A stretch of 64,000 nt of DNA from Streptomyces sp. NBC_00523 (lineage in GTDB: Bacteria > Actinomycetota > Actinomycetes > Streptomycetales > Streptomycetaceae). Within the stretch, counting starts at the first letter, position 1. Every line of letters starts with the position of its first letter. The notes under the pieces are model-generated. The model worked only from the letters and a program-made list of their open reading frames with translations, ran no database searches and was not told where the DNA came from. The position numbers and the translations under genes are program-made. The stretch is taken from NCBI RefSeq assembly GCF_036346615.1, contig NZ_CP107836.1:2728001-2792000 (forward strand). The letters are read 5' to 3'. Shown in pieces: positions 25,303-35,532 of the stretch.

Positions 25303-26607
25303 TCAGCCCGCGTCGGCGAACGCCGCGTCCATCTTCTTCGCGGCGTCGTCGGCCGCCTTCGCCACGTCCTTACGGCCGCTGACGATCTCCTGGAACATGG
25401 TGGGCAGGATCAGCGAGGAGTCGATCTGCCCCCAGGCCGGGGATGCGGGCACGAACTTGGCTCCGGCGCCGAGCGTCTTGACGAAGGGCTCGACGAACGG
25501 CTCGCGCTTCGCGGCGGCGGCGCGGACGTCGGTGTAGGTCGGCAGGAAGCCCATCGCGTCGAACATGCGGGCCTGGGACGCCTTGCCGGTCAGCTCCTTC
25601 ATCAGGTCGACGGCGAGGGTGCGATGGCCGCTGCTCTTCAGCACGCCGATGTTGTTGCCGCCGGCGAAGGCGGGCGCTATGGAGCCCTCGGCCACGCCGG
25701 GCAGCGGGACCACGGCGTACTTGCCCTTGACGCTGCCGGCCTCGACGGCCGCGTGGCTGAAGTCGCCGCCGATGGCCATGGCGGCCTTGCCGGACGCGAA
25801 GGCGATGACGGTCGCGTTGCCGCCCATGGCCGCGCACTTGGCGGGCGGGCAGTTGGTGGCGCCGAACAGCGAGGTGTACGCCTCGATGCCCTTGCGGGCC
25901 TTCGCGCTGTTGATGGCCGACGTGTACGAGGAGCCGTCCTGGTCGGCCAGTTCGCCGCCGTTGGCCCAGATGAACGGCATCGCGCCGTAGGTGTAGGCGC
26001 CGCCGACGGCGAGCCCGTACAGGTCCGGCTTCTTCCGGTGGATCTTCTTCGCGGTGGAGATCAGTTCGGCCTGGGACTTGGGCGGCTGGATGCCCAGGTC
26101 CGCGAAGACGTCGGTGCGGTAGTAGAGCGCGCGGACGCCGACGAAGAGCGGGGCCCCGTAGACCTTGCCGCCGACCGTCACGGACTGCTTGGCGGCCGGG
26201 TCGGTGTCCTTGGCGTCGGCCCAGGCGCCGAACTCGGAGGTGATGTCGGCGAGTCCGCCGTCCTTCACGTATCCGGCGGTGTCGGTGTTGCCGTACTCGA
26301 TGAGGTCGGGGGCGCTCTTCGGGTCGTTGAAGGCGGCCTTGACGCGCTGGGCGCGGGTCTCGACCGGGATGTACTCGATCTCGACCTTCGCGCCCTCGTG
26401 GGCCTTCCTGAAGGCGGCGACCGCGGTGTCGACGACCTTCTCCTTCGGCTTGTTGCCGACCTCCTGGAACAGCCAGACACGCAGCGTGCCGGTCTTCTCG
26501 TCGCCCTTGGCTCCGGTGTCGGAGGTCTGCGGCGCGCAGGCGGTGGCGGTGAGGCCCGCCAGGACGAGCGCCGCGGCCGGGGCGGCGATTCGGGCAGAGA
26601 ACTTCAT
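25303..26607 (-). CDS. Sugar-binding lipoprotein of ABC transporter, probable chito-oligosaccharide binder
   Basis: 434 residues from ATG 26607; an upstream frame to 26763 crosses the regulatory region. The signal peptide is MKFSARIAAPAAALVLAGLT and the lipobox-like ATAC gives Cys about 24. The rest is a family 1 extracellular binding protein with TLRVWLFQE, DLIEYGNTDTAGYVKDGGLAD, GAPLFVGVRALYYRTDVF and SGKAAMAIGGDFSHA. The ligand is not visible from the sequence. The GH20 gene and the DasR-like site upstream point to chitobiose or GlcNAc-containing sugars. It is the first gene of the operon running to 21863. Confidence 0.9.
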   Translation of the reverse strand: MKFSARIAAPAAALVLAGLTATACAPQTSDTGAKGDEKTGTLRVWLFQEVGNKPKEKVVDTAVAAFRKAHEGAKVEIEYIPVETRAQRVKAAFNDPKSAPDLIEYGNTDTAGYVKDGGLADITSEFGAWADAKDTDPAAKQSVTVGGKVYGAPLFVGVRALYYRTDVFADLGIQPPKSQAELISTAKKIHRKKPDLYGLAVGGAYTYGAMPFIWANGGELADQDGSSYTSAINSAKARKGIEAYTSLFGATNCPPAKCAAMGGNATVIAFASGKAAMAIGGDFSHAAVEAGSVKGKYAVVPLPGVAEGSIAPAFAGGNNIGVLKSSGHRTLAVDLMKELTGKASQARMFDAMGFLPTYTDVRAAAAKREPFVEPFVKTLGAGAKFVPASPAWGQIDSSLILPTMFQEIVSGRKDVAKAADDAAKKMDAAFADAG

Positions 26608-26627
26608 CCGGGAACCCCTACCGGTCA

Positions 26628-26648
26628 GCGTTGCAGAATGCGCAACGC
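26628..26648. promoter_or_regulatory. 7-7-7 inverted repeat upstream of the sugar ABC operon
   Basis: GCGTTGC and GCAACGC are perfect inverted repeats separated by 7 bases, 21 bp upstream of the ATG at 26607, overlapping the leader. A related TTCTGCACAAC follows at 26656. The size fits a LacI- or GntR-type operator; the regulator is unknown. Confidence 0.45.
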
Positions 26649-26702
26649 GCGTTTCGTTCTGCACAACAGGCAGGAGAGTAGGTCCGGACCTGGACGGCCA
26701 CA

Positions 26703-26718
26703 AGTGGTCTGCACCACC
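26703..26718. promoter_or_regulatory. DasR-responsive element (dre)-like site
   Basis: AGTGGTCTGCACCACC matches the published dre consensus ACTGGTCTAGACCACT at all but four positions, one of which is known to vary. It lies 96 bp upstream of the binding-protein ATG. The half site TCTGCACCAC is repeated 11 bp further on (26719-26728). DasR is the GlcNAc-6-P-sensing repressor of chitin and amino-sugar genes; regulation here is inferred. Confidence 0.6.
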
Positions 26719-26770
26719 TCTGCACCACTCCGTGACCTGCCGGAGCAGCCCGTGCAACGGCACACGAAAA

Positions 26771-26804
26771 ACCCCCGGGGCACGCGGATGCGCGCCCCGG
26801 GGGT
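26771..26804 (-). terminator. Intrinsic terminator of the DUF3039 gene
   Basis: The stem CCCCCGGGGC / GCCCCGGGGG is followed on the minus strand by a T tract (AAAAA at 26767-26771 on the given strand), 38 bp past the DUF3039 stop. It also isolates the sugar operon promoter from upstream reading. Confidence 0.85.
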
Positions 26805-26841
26805 CTCCCGGACCTTCAGCTGCGGGCCGTACCGGTGGCCG

Positions 26842-27129
26842 CTACTTCTTGTCCTTGCCGCCCTTGCCCTTGTCGCCGCCGGCGCCCATGGACTCGTAGA
26901 TCTCCTTGCACATCGGACAGACCGGGTACTTCTTGGGGTCGCGCCCCGGTACCCAGACCTTGCCGCACAGGGCGACCACGGGGGTGCCCTCCAGGGCACT
27001 CGCCATGATCTTGTCCTTCTGGACGTAATGGGCGTAGCGCTCGTGGTCGCCGTCGCCGTTCGACACCTGTGGTGTCGGCTCCACGAGGGTTCCGGTACCT
27101 GCCCCGCGCTCGGGCTCAAGAGTGCTCAT
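26842..27129 (-). CDS. DUF3039 family protein, small Cys-containing protein
   Basis: 95 residues from ATG 27129. The frame remains open upstream to 27237 but lacks conservation-like content. After an acidic N-terminus, the core HYVQKDKIMASALEGTPVVALCGKVW is followed by PGRDPKKYPVCPMCKEIYESM, where CxxC plus the earlier Cys resemble a zinc-binding knuckle. A Gly/Lys-rich tail ends the protein. The family is conserved across actinobacteria next to yqgE and murA and has no established function. A metal-binding or nucleic-acid-associated role is a guess. Confidence 0.82.
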   Translation of the reverse strand: MSTLEPERGAGTGTLVEPTPQVSNGDGDHERYAHYVQKDKIMASALEGTPVVALCGKVWVPGRDPKKYPVCPMCKEIYESMGAGGDKGKGGKDKK

Positions 27130-27158
27130 AACCGCCAAGCGTACTGAAGAACGGGACA

Positions 27159-27719
27159 TCAGTTCAGCGAAGGGTCGTCCGGATACGTGGCGATCATGGC
27201 CAGTTCGCTGCGCTGCCGCCGCAGCACCGCACGCCACAGGCCCTCCGGGCGCGGCGAGGACACGTCACCGGGCTCCGATTCCACCACGTACCAGGCGCCC
27301 TCGGACAGCTCGCGCTCCAGCTGTCCGGGCCCCCAGCCCGCGTACCCCGCGAAGATCCGCAGCGAGCCCACGGCCGCCGCCAGCAGCTCGGGCGGCGCCT
27401 CCAGGTCGACCAGGCCGATCGCTCCGTACACCCGGCGCCAGCCGAGGGGTCCCTCGCCGCCCGGGATCACCGCGACCCCCAGGGCGGAGTCCAGCGAGAC
27501 CGGTCCGCCCTGGAAGACGACCTCCGGCTCACCGGTCAGCCCGGCCCAGGCCGCCAGGATGTCCACGACGCCCACCGGGGTGGGCCGGTTGAGGACCACG
27601 CCGAGGGAGCCCTCCTCGTCGTGGTCGAGGAGCAGCACGACCGCGCGGTCGAAGTTCGGGTCCGCCAGGGCGGGCGCGGCCACGAGCAGCCGCCCTGTGA
27701 GCGAGGACACCTCGGTCAT
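27159..27719 (-). CDS. YqgE/AlgH family protein (UPF0301)
   Basis: 186 residues from ATG 27719. The family signature is complete: GRLLVAAPALADPNFDRAVV, LLLDHDEEGSLGVVLNRPT, VFQGGPVSLDSALGVAV and FAGYAGWGPGQLERELSEGAWYVV. The family is very widespread; AlgH was linked to alginate and secondary regulation in Pseudomonas, but the biochemical role is unsettled. It is 29 bp upstream of the DUF3039 gene on the same strand, so the two are probably cotranscribed. It is divergent from murA. Confidence 0.93.
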   Translation of the reverse strand: MTEVSSLTGRLLVAAPALADPNFDRAVVLLLDHDEEGSLGVVLNRPTPVGVVDILAAWAGLTGEPEVVFQGGPVSLDSALGVAVIPGGEGPLGWRRVYGAIGLVDLEAPPELLAAAVGSLRIFAGYAGWGPGQLERELSEGAWYVVESEPGDVSSPRPEGLWRAVLRRQRSELAMIATYPDDPSLN

Positions 27720-27910
27720 GGGAGAAATGATCCCGCATCCCGGGTCGTGGCGGGGGCCAAGTGACACGGTCGTCGCGCTCGGTGCCCGAGCGCAGCTCAG
27801 GGCGCACGGGTGCACGAGGAGCGCACGGTGGGACCGGCGATCCGGACGGTGACCCTCCGCAAGTCCCGTACAGCAGAGCGTGTTGTGGCGGATTCATGAC
27901 GTTCGTACAC

Positions 27911-27937
27911 CACCCGTTCCCCTACGGAACGGGGGTG
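27911..27937 (+). promoter_or_regulatory. Hairpin in the murA leader
   Basis: CACCCGTTCC and GGAACGGGGGTG can pair around a CCTAC loop, 58 bp before the murA ATG. It could be a transcript-level control element or an attenuating hairpin; no T tract follows. Confidence 0.35.
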
Positions 27938-27994
27938 CGGGGCCATTACCCTTTCGTTTGGCCCCCTGCCCGACCACTCCGGAACGCGAGATTC

Positions 27995-29335
27995 ATGACC
28001 GGCACAGACGATGTCCTGCTTGTCCACGGCGGAACCCCGCTGGAGGGCGAGATCCGCGTCCGAGGCGCCAAGAACCTGGTGCCCAAGGCGATGGTCGCCG
28101 CACTGCTCGGCAGCGGGCCGAGCCGGCTGCGCAACGTGCCCGACATCCGCGACGTACGCGTGGTGCGCGGGCTGCTCCAGCTGCACGGCGTGACGGTCCG
28201 CCCCGGTGAGGAGCCGGGCGAACTGGTCCTGGACCCCACCCACGTCGAGAGCGCCAACGTCGCCGACATCGACGCGCACGCGGGCTCCTCGCGCATCCCG
28301 ATCCTGTTCTGCGGTCCGCTGCTGCACCGCCTGGGCCACGCGTTCATCCCGGGGCTCGGCGGCTGCGACATCGGCGGCCGGCCGATCGACTTCCACTTCG
28401 ACGTGCTGCGCCAGTTCGGCGCGACCATCGAGAAGCGGGCGGACGGGCAGTACCTGGAGGCCCCGCAGCGGCTGCGCGGCACCAAGATCCGGCTGCCCTA
28501 CCCCTCGGTGGGCTCCACCGAGCAGGTACTGCTGACCGCGGTGCTCGCCGAGGGCGTCACGGAGTTGTCCAACGCGGCCGTGGAGCCGGAGATCGAGGAC
28601 CTGATCTGCGTCCTGCAGAAAATGGGCGCGATCATCTCGATGGACACCGACCGGACCATCCGGATCACCGGTGTGGACCGCCTCGACGGCTACACCCACC
28701 GCGCCCTCCCGGACCGCCTGGAGGCCGCCTCCTGGGCGTCCGCCGCACTGGCGACCGAGGGCAACATCTACGTCCGGGGCGCCCAGCAGCGCTCGATGAT
28801 GACGTTCCTGAACACCTACCGCAAGGTCGGCGGCGCGTTCGAGATCGACGACGAGGGCATCCGCTTCTGGCATCCGGGCGGCGCGCTCAACGCCATCGCG
28901 CTGGAGACGGACGTGCACCCCGGCTTCCAGACGGACTGGCAGCAGCCGCTGGTCGTCGCGCTGACGCAGGCCGCGGGCCTCTCCATCGTCCACGAGACGG
29001 TGTACGAGTCCCGGCTCGGCTTCACCTCCGCGCTGAACCAGATGGGGGCGCACATCCAGCTCTACCGCGAGTGCCTGGGCGGCTCGGACTGCCGCTTCGG
29101 CCAGCGCAACTTCCTGCACTCCGCGGTCGTGTCGGGCCCCACGAAGCTCCAGGGCGCGGACCTGGTCATCCCGGACCTGCGCGGCGGCTTCTCGTACCTG
29201 ATCGCCGCCCTCGCGGCCCAGGGCACCTCCCGGGTGCACGGCATCGACCTGATCAACCGGGGCTACGAGAACTTCATGGACAAGCTGGAGAAGCTGGGCG
29301 CCAAGGTCGAGCTGCCGGGCGGCTCGCTGGTCTGA
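27995..29335 (+). CDS. murA: UDP-N-acetylglucosamine 1-carboxyvinyltransferase
   Basis: 446 residues from ATG 27995; the upstream open frame to 27761 is leader. The enzyme transfers enolpyruvate from PEP to UDP-GlcNAc, the first committed step of peptidoglycan synthesis, in the cytoplasm. Two EPSP-synthase-like domains are present, with VRGAKNLVPKAMVAALL at the start (Lys26) and the active-site loop GGCDIGGRPIDFH, where Cys124 is kept. This Cys is the fosfomycin target, and its presence predicts the drug-sensitive form (mycobacteria have Asp there). It is convergent with hupA over a strong terminator. A 19-bp tandem repeat covers its stop codon. Confidence 0.96.
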   Translation: MTGTDDVLLVHGGTPLEGEIRVRGAKNLVPKAMVAALLGSGPSRLRNVPDIRDVRVVRGLLQLHGVTVRPGEEPGELVLDPTHVESANVADIDAHAGSSRIPILFCGPLLHRLGHAFIPGLGGCDIGGRPIDFHFDVLRQFGATIEKRADGQYLEAPQRLRGTKIRLPYPSVGSTEQVLLTAVLAEGVTELSNAAVEPEIEDLICVLQKMGAIISMDTDRTIRITGVDRLDGYTHRALPDRLEAASWASAALATEGNIYVRGAQQRSMMTFLNTYRKVGGAFEIDDEGIRFWHPGGALNAIALETDVHPGFQTDWQQPLVVALTQAAGLSIVHETVYESRLGFTSALNQMGAHIQLYRECLGGSDCRFGQRNFLHSAVVSGPTKLQGADLVIPDLRGGFSYLIAALAAQGTSRVHGIDLINRGYENFMDKLEKLGAKVELPGGSLV

Positions 29336-29360
29336 CGGGCCCTCGCTGGTCTGACGGGCC
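29323..29360. repeat. Perfect 19-bp tandem duplication over the murA stop codon
   Basis: CTCGCTGGTCTGACGGGCC occurs twice head to tail (29323-29341 and 29342-29360). The first copy encodes the last residues and the TGA of murA; the second copy is non-coding. Confidence 0.95.
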
Positions 29361-29387
29361 TGAGCGGCCGCTGGAGGGCCGAATGCC

Positions 29388-29423
29388 GGAGGGCGGCCAC
29401 CCCGGGTGGGGTGGCCGCCCTCC
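29388..29423. terminator. Bidirectional terminator between murA and hupA
   Basis: The 16-base arms GGAGGGCGGCCACCCC and GGGGTGGCCGCCCTCC form a near-perfect stem with a 4-base loop, between the convergent stops at 29335 and 29440. Confidence 0.9.
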
Positions 29424-29439
29424 GTCGTACCCAGGGGTC

Positions 29440-29721
29440 TTACTTGCCCTTGGCGGCTTCCTTGAGCTTGGAGCCCGCGGAGACCTTCACGCTGTAGCCG
29501 GCCGGGATGTTGATCGGGTCGCCGGTCTGCGGGTTACGAGCGGTGCGAGCGGCACGGTGGGTGCGCTCGAAGGTCAGGAAACCGGGGATGGTGACCTTCT
29601 CGTCGCCCTTGGCGACGACCTCACCGACGGTCTCGGCGAGAGCGGCCAGCACGGCGTCGGCGTCCTTGCGGGTCACCTCGGCACGGTCGGCCAGGGCGGC
29701 CACCAGCTCACTGCGGTTCAT
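29440..29721 (-). CDS. hupA: Histone-like nucleoid protein HU
   Basis: 93 residues, the size of the short (vegetative) Streptomyces HU rather than the Lys-rich long HupS. MNRSELVAALADRAEVTRKDADAVL forms the helical dimer body; the beta arm contains ERTHRAARTARNPQTGDPINIPAGY with the intercalating Pro in RNPQTG. It binds and bends DNA as a dimer. The ATG at 29721 was chosen because the open frame beyond it (to 30030) is leader sequence. A leader of over 300 bp precedes it. Confidence 0.96.
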   Translation of the reverse strand: MNRSELVAALADRAEVTRKDADAVLAALAETVGEVVAKGDEKVTIPGFLTFERTHRAARTARNPQTGDPINIPAGYSVKVSAGSKLKEAAKGK

Positions 29722-30075
29722 GTTGTTACTCCCGTGTTCTTCTTGCCTGTGAGGCGTGAGATCGAAGCCGATGCTGCCAGGGCCCTCGGACAGTCCCCGT
29801 ACCCGGGTCCGCCCTTGAGAGGGTCCGGTAGACCTCGCGCCCTGTGGGGTCTCCCCTGGACGTAGTCCTTGAGGAAGCATCCTGCCCCCACCTGCGGCGG
29901 GAAAGCCAATCCGGCACCCTCCGGGAGCCGCGCGAACAGCACCACTGCCTCGTCGTGGTGACGTCCCGTCGACTCCCCCAGAGCCTTGCGCAGCGGGTGC
30001 GGGGCTCTGCGGGACGCGTCGCCCGCCCACCCTAAAGGGGCGTTTGGGGCGCCGCGACCCGCGACGCGCCGTAGG
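29722..30075. other. 354-bp region between hupA and the malic enzyme gene
   Basis: No gene is seen. It holds the promoter and leader of hupA (read leftward) and the 3' end of the malic enzyme transcript. At 29963-30015 a two-part hairpin can form (outer GTCCCG/CGGGAC, inner CAGAGCC/GGCTCTG). Confidence 0.5.
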
Positions 30076-31509
30076 TCAGACGGACGTGGGCGCCGTCACA
30101 GTCGCTCCGGCGGCCCGCGCGGCGTCCCGGACGGCCCCGGCGACCGCTCCGGCGACCTTGTCGTTGAAGACCGAGGGGATGATGTAGTTCGCGTTCACCT
30201 CGTCCTCGGCGACCACGTCGGCCAGGGCGCGCGCGGCGGCGAGCATCATGTCCGTGTTGACGGTGCGCGACTGGGCGTCGAGCAGGCCCCGGAAGACGCC
30301 GGGGAAGACCAGCACGTTGTTGATCTGGTTCGGGAAGTCCGAGCGTCCGGTGGCCACGACGGCGGCGGTGCGGCGGGCGATCGCCGGGTCCACCTCGGGG
30401 TCCGGATTCGCGAGCGCGAACACGATGGCGCCGTCCGCCATGGCCGCCACGTCGTCCCCGTCCAGCACGTTGGGGGCGGAGACGCCGATGAAGACGTCGG
30501 CGCCGACCACGGCCTCCTTGAGGGTGCCGGTGATGCCCTCCGGGTTGGTGTTGTCGGCGATCCAGCAGAGCGGCGAGTCCGGGTCGGCGGATCGCAGGTC
30601 CTCGCGGCCGGAGTGCACCACGCCGTGGATGTCGGCGACGACGGCGTGCTTGACGCCCGCGGCGATGAGGAGCTTCAGGATGGCCGTACCGGCCGCTCCG
30701 GCGCCGGACATGACCACCCGCACGTCCCCGATCGCCTTGCCCACCACGCGCAGCGCGTTGGTCAGCGAGGCCAGGACGACGATCGCCGTGCCGTGCTGGT
30801 CGTCGTGGAAGACGGGGATGTCCAGGGCCTCGCGCAGCCGGGCCTCGATCTCGAAGCAGCGCGGCGCGGAGATGTCCTCCAGGTTGATCCCCGCGAAGCC
30901 GGGCGCGATGGCCTTGACGATCTCGACGATGGCGTCGGTGTCCTGGGTGTCCAGGCAGATCGGCCACGCGTCGATGCCGGCGAAGCGCTTGAAGAGGGCC
31001 GCCTTGCCCTCCATGACGGGCAGCGCGGCCTTCGGGCCGATGTTGCCGAGGCCGAGCACCGCGGAGCCGTCCGTCACGACTGCGACGGAGTTGCGCTTGA
31101 TGGTGAGGCGGCGGGCGTCCTCGGGATTCTCGGCGATCGCCATGCAGACCCGGGCCACGCCGGGGGTGTAGATCATCGAGAGGTCGTCACGGTTGCGGAT
31201 GGGGTGCTTGGACGCCATCTCGATCTTGCCGCCGAGGTGCATGAGGAACGTACGGTCGGAGACCTTGCCGAGTACGACGCCCTCGATGCCGCGCAGCCCC
31301 TTGACGATCTCGTCGGCGTGCGCGGTGGAGGAGGCGGCGATCGTGACGTCGATCCGCAGCTTCTCGTGGCCGGAAGCGGTCACGTCGAGGCCGGTGACCG
31401 AACCGCCGGAGGACTCCACGGCCGTGGTGAGCTGGGAGACCGCGGTGCCGCTCGCGGGCACCTCCAGCCTGACCGTCATCGAGTACGAGACGCTGGGCGC
31501 CGTTGCCAT
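30076..31509 (-). CDS. NAD-dependent malic enzyme with N-terminal ACT domain
   Basis: 477 residues from ATG 31509, which has AAGGA upstream; an ATG at 31539 would add 10 residues. Residues about 10-85 form an ACT-like regulatory domain (SMTVRLEVPASGTAVSQLTTAV). The malic domain has MIYTPGVARVCMAIAENP and the catalytic region HDDQHGTAIVVLASL; the NAD-binding domain starts at VVMSGAGAAGTAILKLL. It decarboxylates malate to pyruvate with reduction of NAD(P), linking the TCA cycle to gluconeogenesis and lipid precursors. The ACT domain suggests allosteric control by an amino acid. Confidence 0.93.
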   Translation of the reverse strand: MATAPSVSYSMTVRLEVPASGTAVSQLTTAVESSGGSVTGLDVTASGHEKLRIDVTIAASSTAHADEIVKGLRGIEGVVLGKVSDRTFLMHLGGKIEMASKHPIRNRDDLSMIYTPGVARVCMAIAENPEDARRLTIKRNSVAVVTDGSAVLGLGNIGPKAALPVMEGKAALFKRFAGIDAWPICLDTQDTDAIVEIVKAIAPGFAGINLEDISAPRCFEIEARLREALDIPVFHDDQHGTAIVVLASLTNALRVVGKAIGDVRVVMSGAGAAGTAILKLLIAAGVKHAVVADIHGVVHSGREDLRSADPDSPLCWIADNTNPEGITGTLKEAVVGADVFIGVSAPNVLDGDDVAAMADGAIVFALANPDPEVDPAIARRTAAVVATGRSDFPNQINNVLVFPGVFRGLLDAQSRTVNTDMMLAAARALADVVAEDEVNANYIIPSVFNDKVAGAVAGAVRDAARAAGATVTAPTSV

Positions 31510-31914
31510 GGCCGAGTCCTTCGCTTTCCTTAGCTTCATTGCTATGCGCGTCCGAAGCCCGAGCAGGCCCGGCAGCGGACACGCCTTCCGATATTCGCAC
31601 CTACCGACGAGTAGCCGTTAATGACTGTCGCAGCGCGGAAACTCTTTTCCACCATACGAGAGAGTGCGGCGCAGCGGAACCCCTCCACGGGAACGCGAAG
31701 AGGCCCGCGCCACCCAAAGGTGACGCGGGCCTCTTCTTACGTTGACGACACCGGCCCGCCATGCTCGCCTCGCGGCAAGTGGTCGCTCGAAGCGACTAAG
31801 GTTGGGCCCGGGGGCTTGGATCGAGCCGGTGTCACCACCAGGCTAACAAACCACCTGGAAAAGTGATTCCCGCAGCGCGTGTTGACCGGAACCGGCGTCC
31901 GCGCGCCCCCTCCC
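31510..31914. other. 405-bp gene-free region between the malic enzyme and the HelD-like gene
   Basis: The left part is the malic enzyme promoter. A strong hairpin lies at 31697-31736. Further right, GACACCGGC (31746) and GCCGGTGTC (31828) are inverted, enclosing about 75 bases. No protein-coding pattern is convincing. An unannotated small RNA is possible but unproven. Confidence 0.5.
31697..31736. terminator. Strong hairpin without an assigned upstream gene
   Basis: The arms GAAGAGGCCCGCG and CGCGGGCCTCTTC are perfect 13-base complements with a 14-base loop. The site is 179 bp past the HelD-like stop on the minus strand and 188 bp before the malic enzyme start, so it may end the helicase transcript or that of an unseen small RNA. 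Confidence 0.6.
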
Positions 31915-34296
<2,382 letters not shown>

Positions 34297-34401
34297 CGAG
34301 GCCCCCTTCTGACGTGCACTGGGCAGCCGTCAACCCTATGCGACGGGGGCCCTTCGCGCACCTGCCGGGGGGCCGTTCGAACACCCTCGTACGATGAGCC
34401 G

Positions 34402-34941
34402 ATGAACGCCCGTGCGCGCGACACCTGTCCGACGGCCGGTTCCCTGGTGCTGCGCCCCTGGCGGCCGGGCGATCTGGGGGTGCTCCTCGACGCGTACCGC
34501 GACCCCGCCGTGCAGGCCGGATCGCGGGCGCCGGTGGCGGACGAGGAGGCGGCCGCGCACTGGCTGCGGGCCCAGGAGGAGGGCCGGGCGACCGGGCTGC
34601 GGCACAGTTTCGCGGTGGTGGACCCGGAGCTCGGGGCGGGTCCGGTGGGCAATGTGGCCCTGTCGTTCCCGGAGCCCGGCGCGCCCTCGGCGGAGGTGGG
34701 CTACTGGACGATCGCGCCCGCCCGGGGCCGGGGCATCGCCCCGCGCGCCCTCGAAGCGCTGTCCGGCTGGGCGGCCGCGACGTTCGCCGACGCCGGGCTC
34801 GTACGCCTCGAACTGCTGCATCAGGTGGACAACGCGGCCTCGTGCCGGGTCGCGGAGAAGGCCGGGTACGCGCTCACCGGGGTGCTGCCCCCGACCCCGC
34901 CGTGGCCGCACGAGGGCCACGTCCACACACGGCCGGTCTAG
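34402..34941 (+). CDS. GNAT family N-acetyltransferase
   Basis: 179 residues. The RimJ/RimL-like GNAT fold begins at GSLVLRPWRPGDLGVLLDAY. The acetyl-CoA pyrophosphate loop is in YWTIAPARGRGIAPRAL (motif RGRGIA), and LELLHQVDNAASCRVAEKAGYALTG is the conserved C-terminal block. The substrate is unknown. Its last four bases overlap the end of the convergent GNAT gene at 34938. Confidence 0.88.
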   Translation: MNARARDTCPTAGSLVLRPWRPGDLGVLLDAYRDPAVQAGSRAPVADEEAAAHWLRAQEEGRATGLRHSFAVVDPELGAGPVGNVALSFPEPGAPSAEVGYWTIAPARGRGIAPRALEALSGWAAATFADAGLVRLELLHQVDNAASCRVAEKAGYALTGVLPPTPPWPHEGHVHTRPV

Positions 34942-35510
34942 TTCCTCGCCCCGGTCACCGGTCCGTCGTGCAGGAGGCGGTGGAAGAGGCGGTGGTCGCG
35001 CCACTCGCCGTCGATGTGCATGTAGCCCCGGGCCATCCCGAACTCCTCGAACCCGCACTTGGCGAGGACCCGCTGGGACGCGGTGTTGTCCAGCACGGTG
35101 CCCGCCTCGACCCGGTGCAGTCCCAGCTCGTCCCGCGCCAGCTCGCAGATCCTGCGCACGGCGGCCGTGGCCAGCCCGCGGCCCGCGAGGTCCACGTCCA
35201 CCCAGTAGCCGAGGACGGCGCTGCGGAAGGCGCCGAGCACGAGGGCGTTGAGATTGAAGCCGCCGACCACCCGGTCCTCCGCGTCGCTCAGCACCCAGGG
35301 CATCACGCGCCCCGCCTCCCGCTCCGCGAGCAGCGCGGCCAGCCGTCGGCTCTGGCCCTCCTCGGTGTAGAAGGACTCGGGGCGCAGGGGCTCCCAGGGC
35401 CGCATGTAGGCACGGCTGCGGGTCAGCGCCTCCGCGCAGGACGCGGCGTCGGACGGCCTGAGGGGGCGCAGCCGTATCCCCGCGTGGAGCGGGTGAGCGT
35501 CATCGATCAT
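34938..35510 (-). CDS. GNAT family N-acetyltransferase, RimJ/RimL-like
   Basis: 190 residues from ATG 35510; a GTG three codons upstream is the alternative. GIRLRPLRPSDAASCAEAL opens the fold. The acetyl-CoA loop is in YWVDVDLAGRGLATAAVRRI and the terminal block is EAGTVLDNTASQRVLAKCGFEEFG. This resembles ribosomal-protein N-terminal acetyltransferases, though many members modify other amines. It lies 22 bp downstream of nnaR and may be read with it. It is tail-to-tail with the other GNAT, with only distant similarity between the two. Confidence 0.88.
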   Translation of the reverse strand: MIDDAHPLHAGIRLRPLRPSDAASCAEALTRSRAYMRPWEPLRPESFYTEEGQSRRLAALLAEREAGRVMPWVLSDAEDRVVGGFNLNALVLGAFRSAVLGYWVDVDLAGRGLATAAVRRICELARDELGLHRVEAGTVLDNTASQRVLAKCGFEEFGMARGYMHIDGEWRDHRLFHRLLHDGPVTGARN

Positions 35511-35532
35511 GCCCGGCACGCTATCCGGCCGG

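Noticed and set aside
21863..26607. Identification as dasABC
   Set aside because: The operon resembles amino-sugar transporters, but synteny with the murA-hupA region places it at a different locus from dasABC in S. coelicolor, so no symbol was given.
34297..34401. Rifamycin-associated element upstream of the HelD-like gene
   Set aside because: No long inverted repeat of that type could be found in the 105-bp gap.
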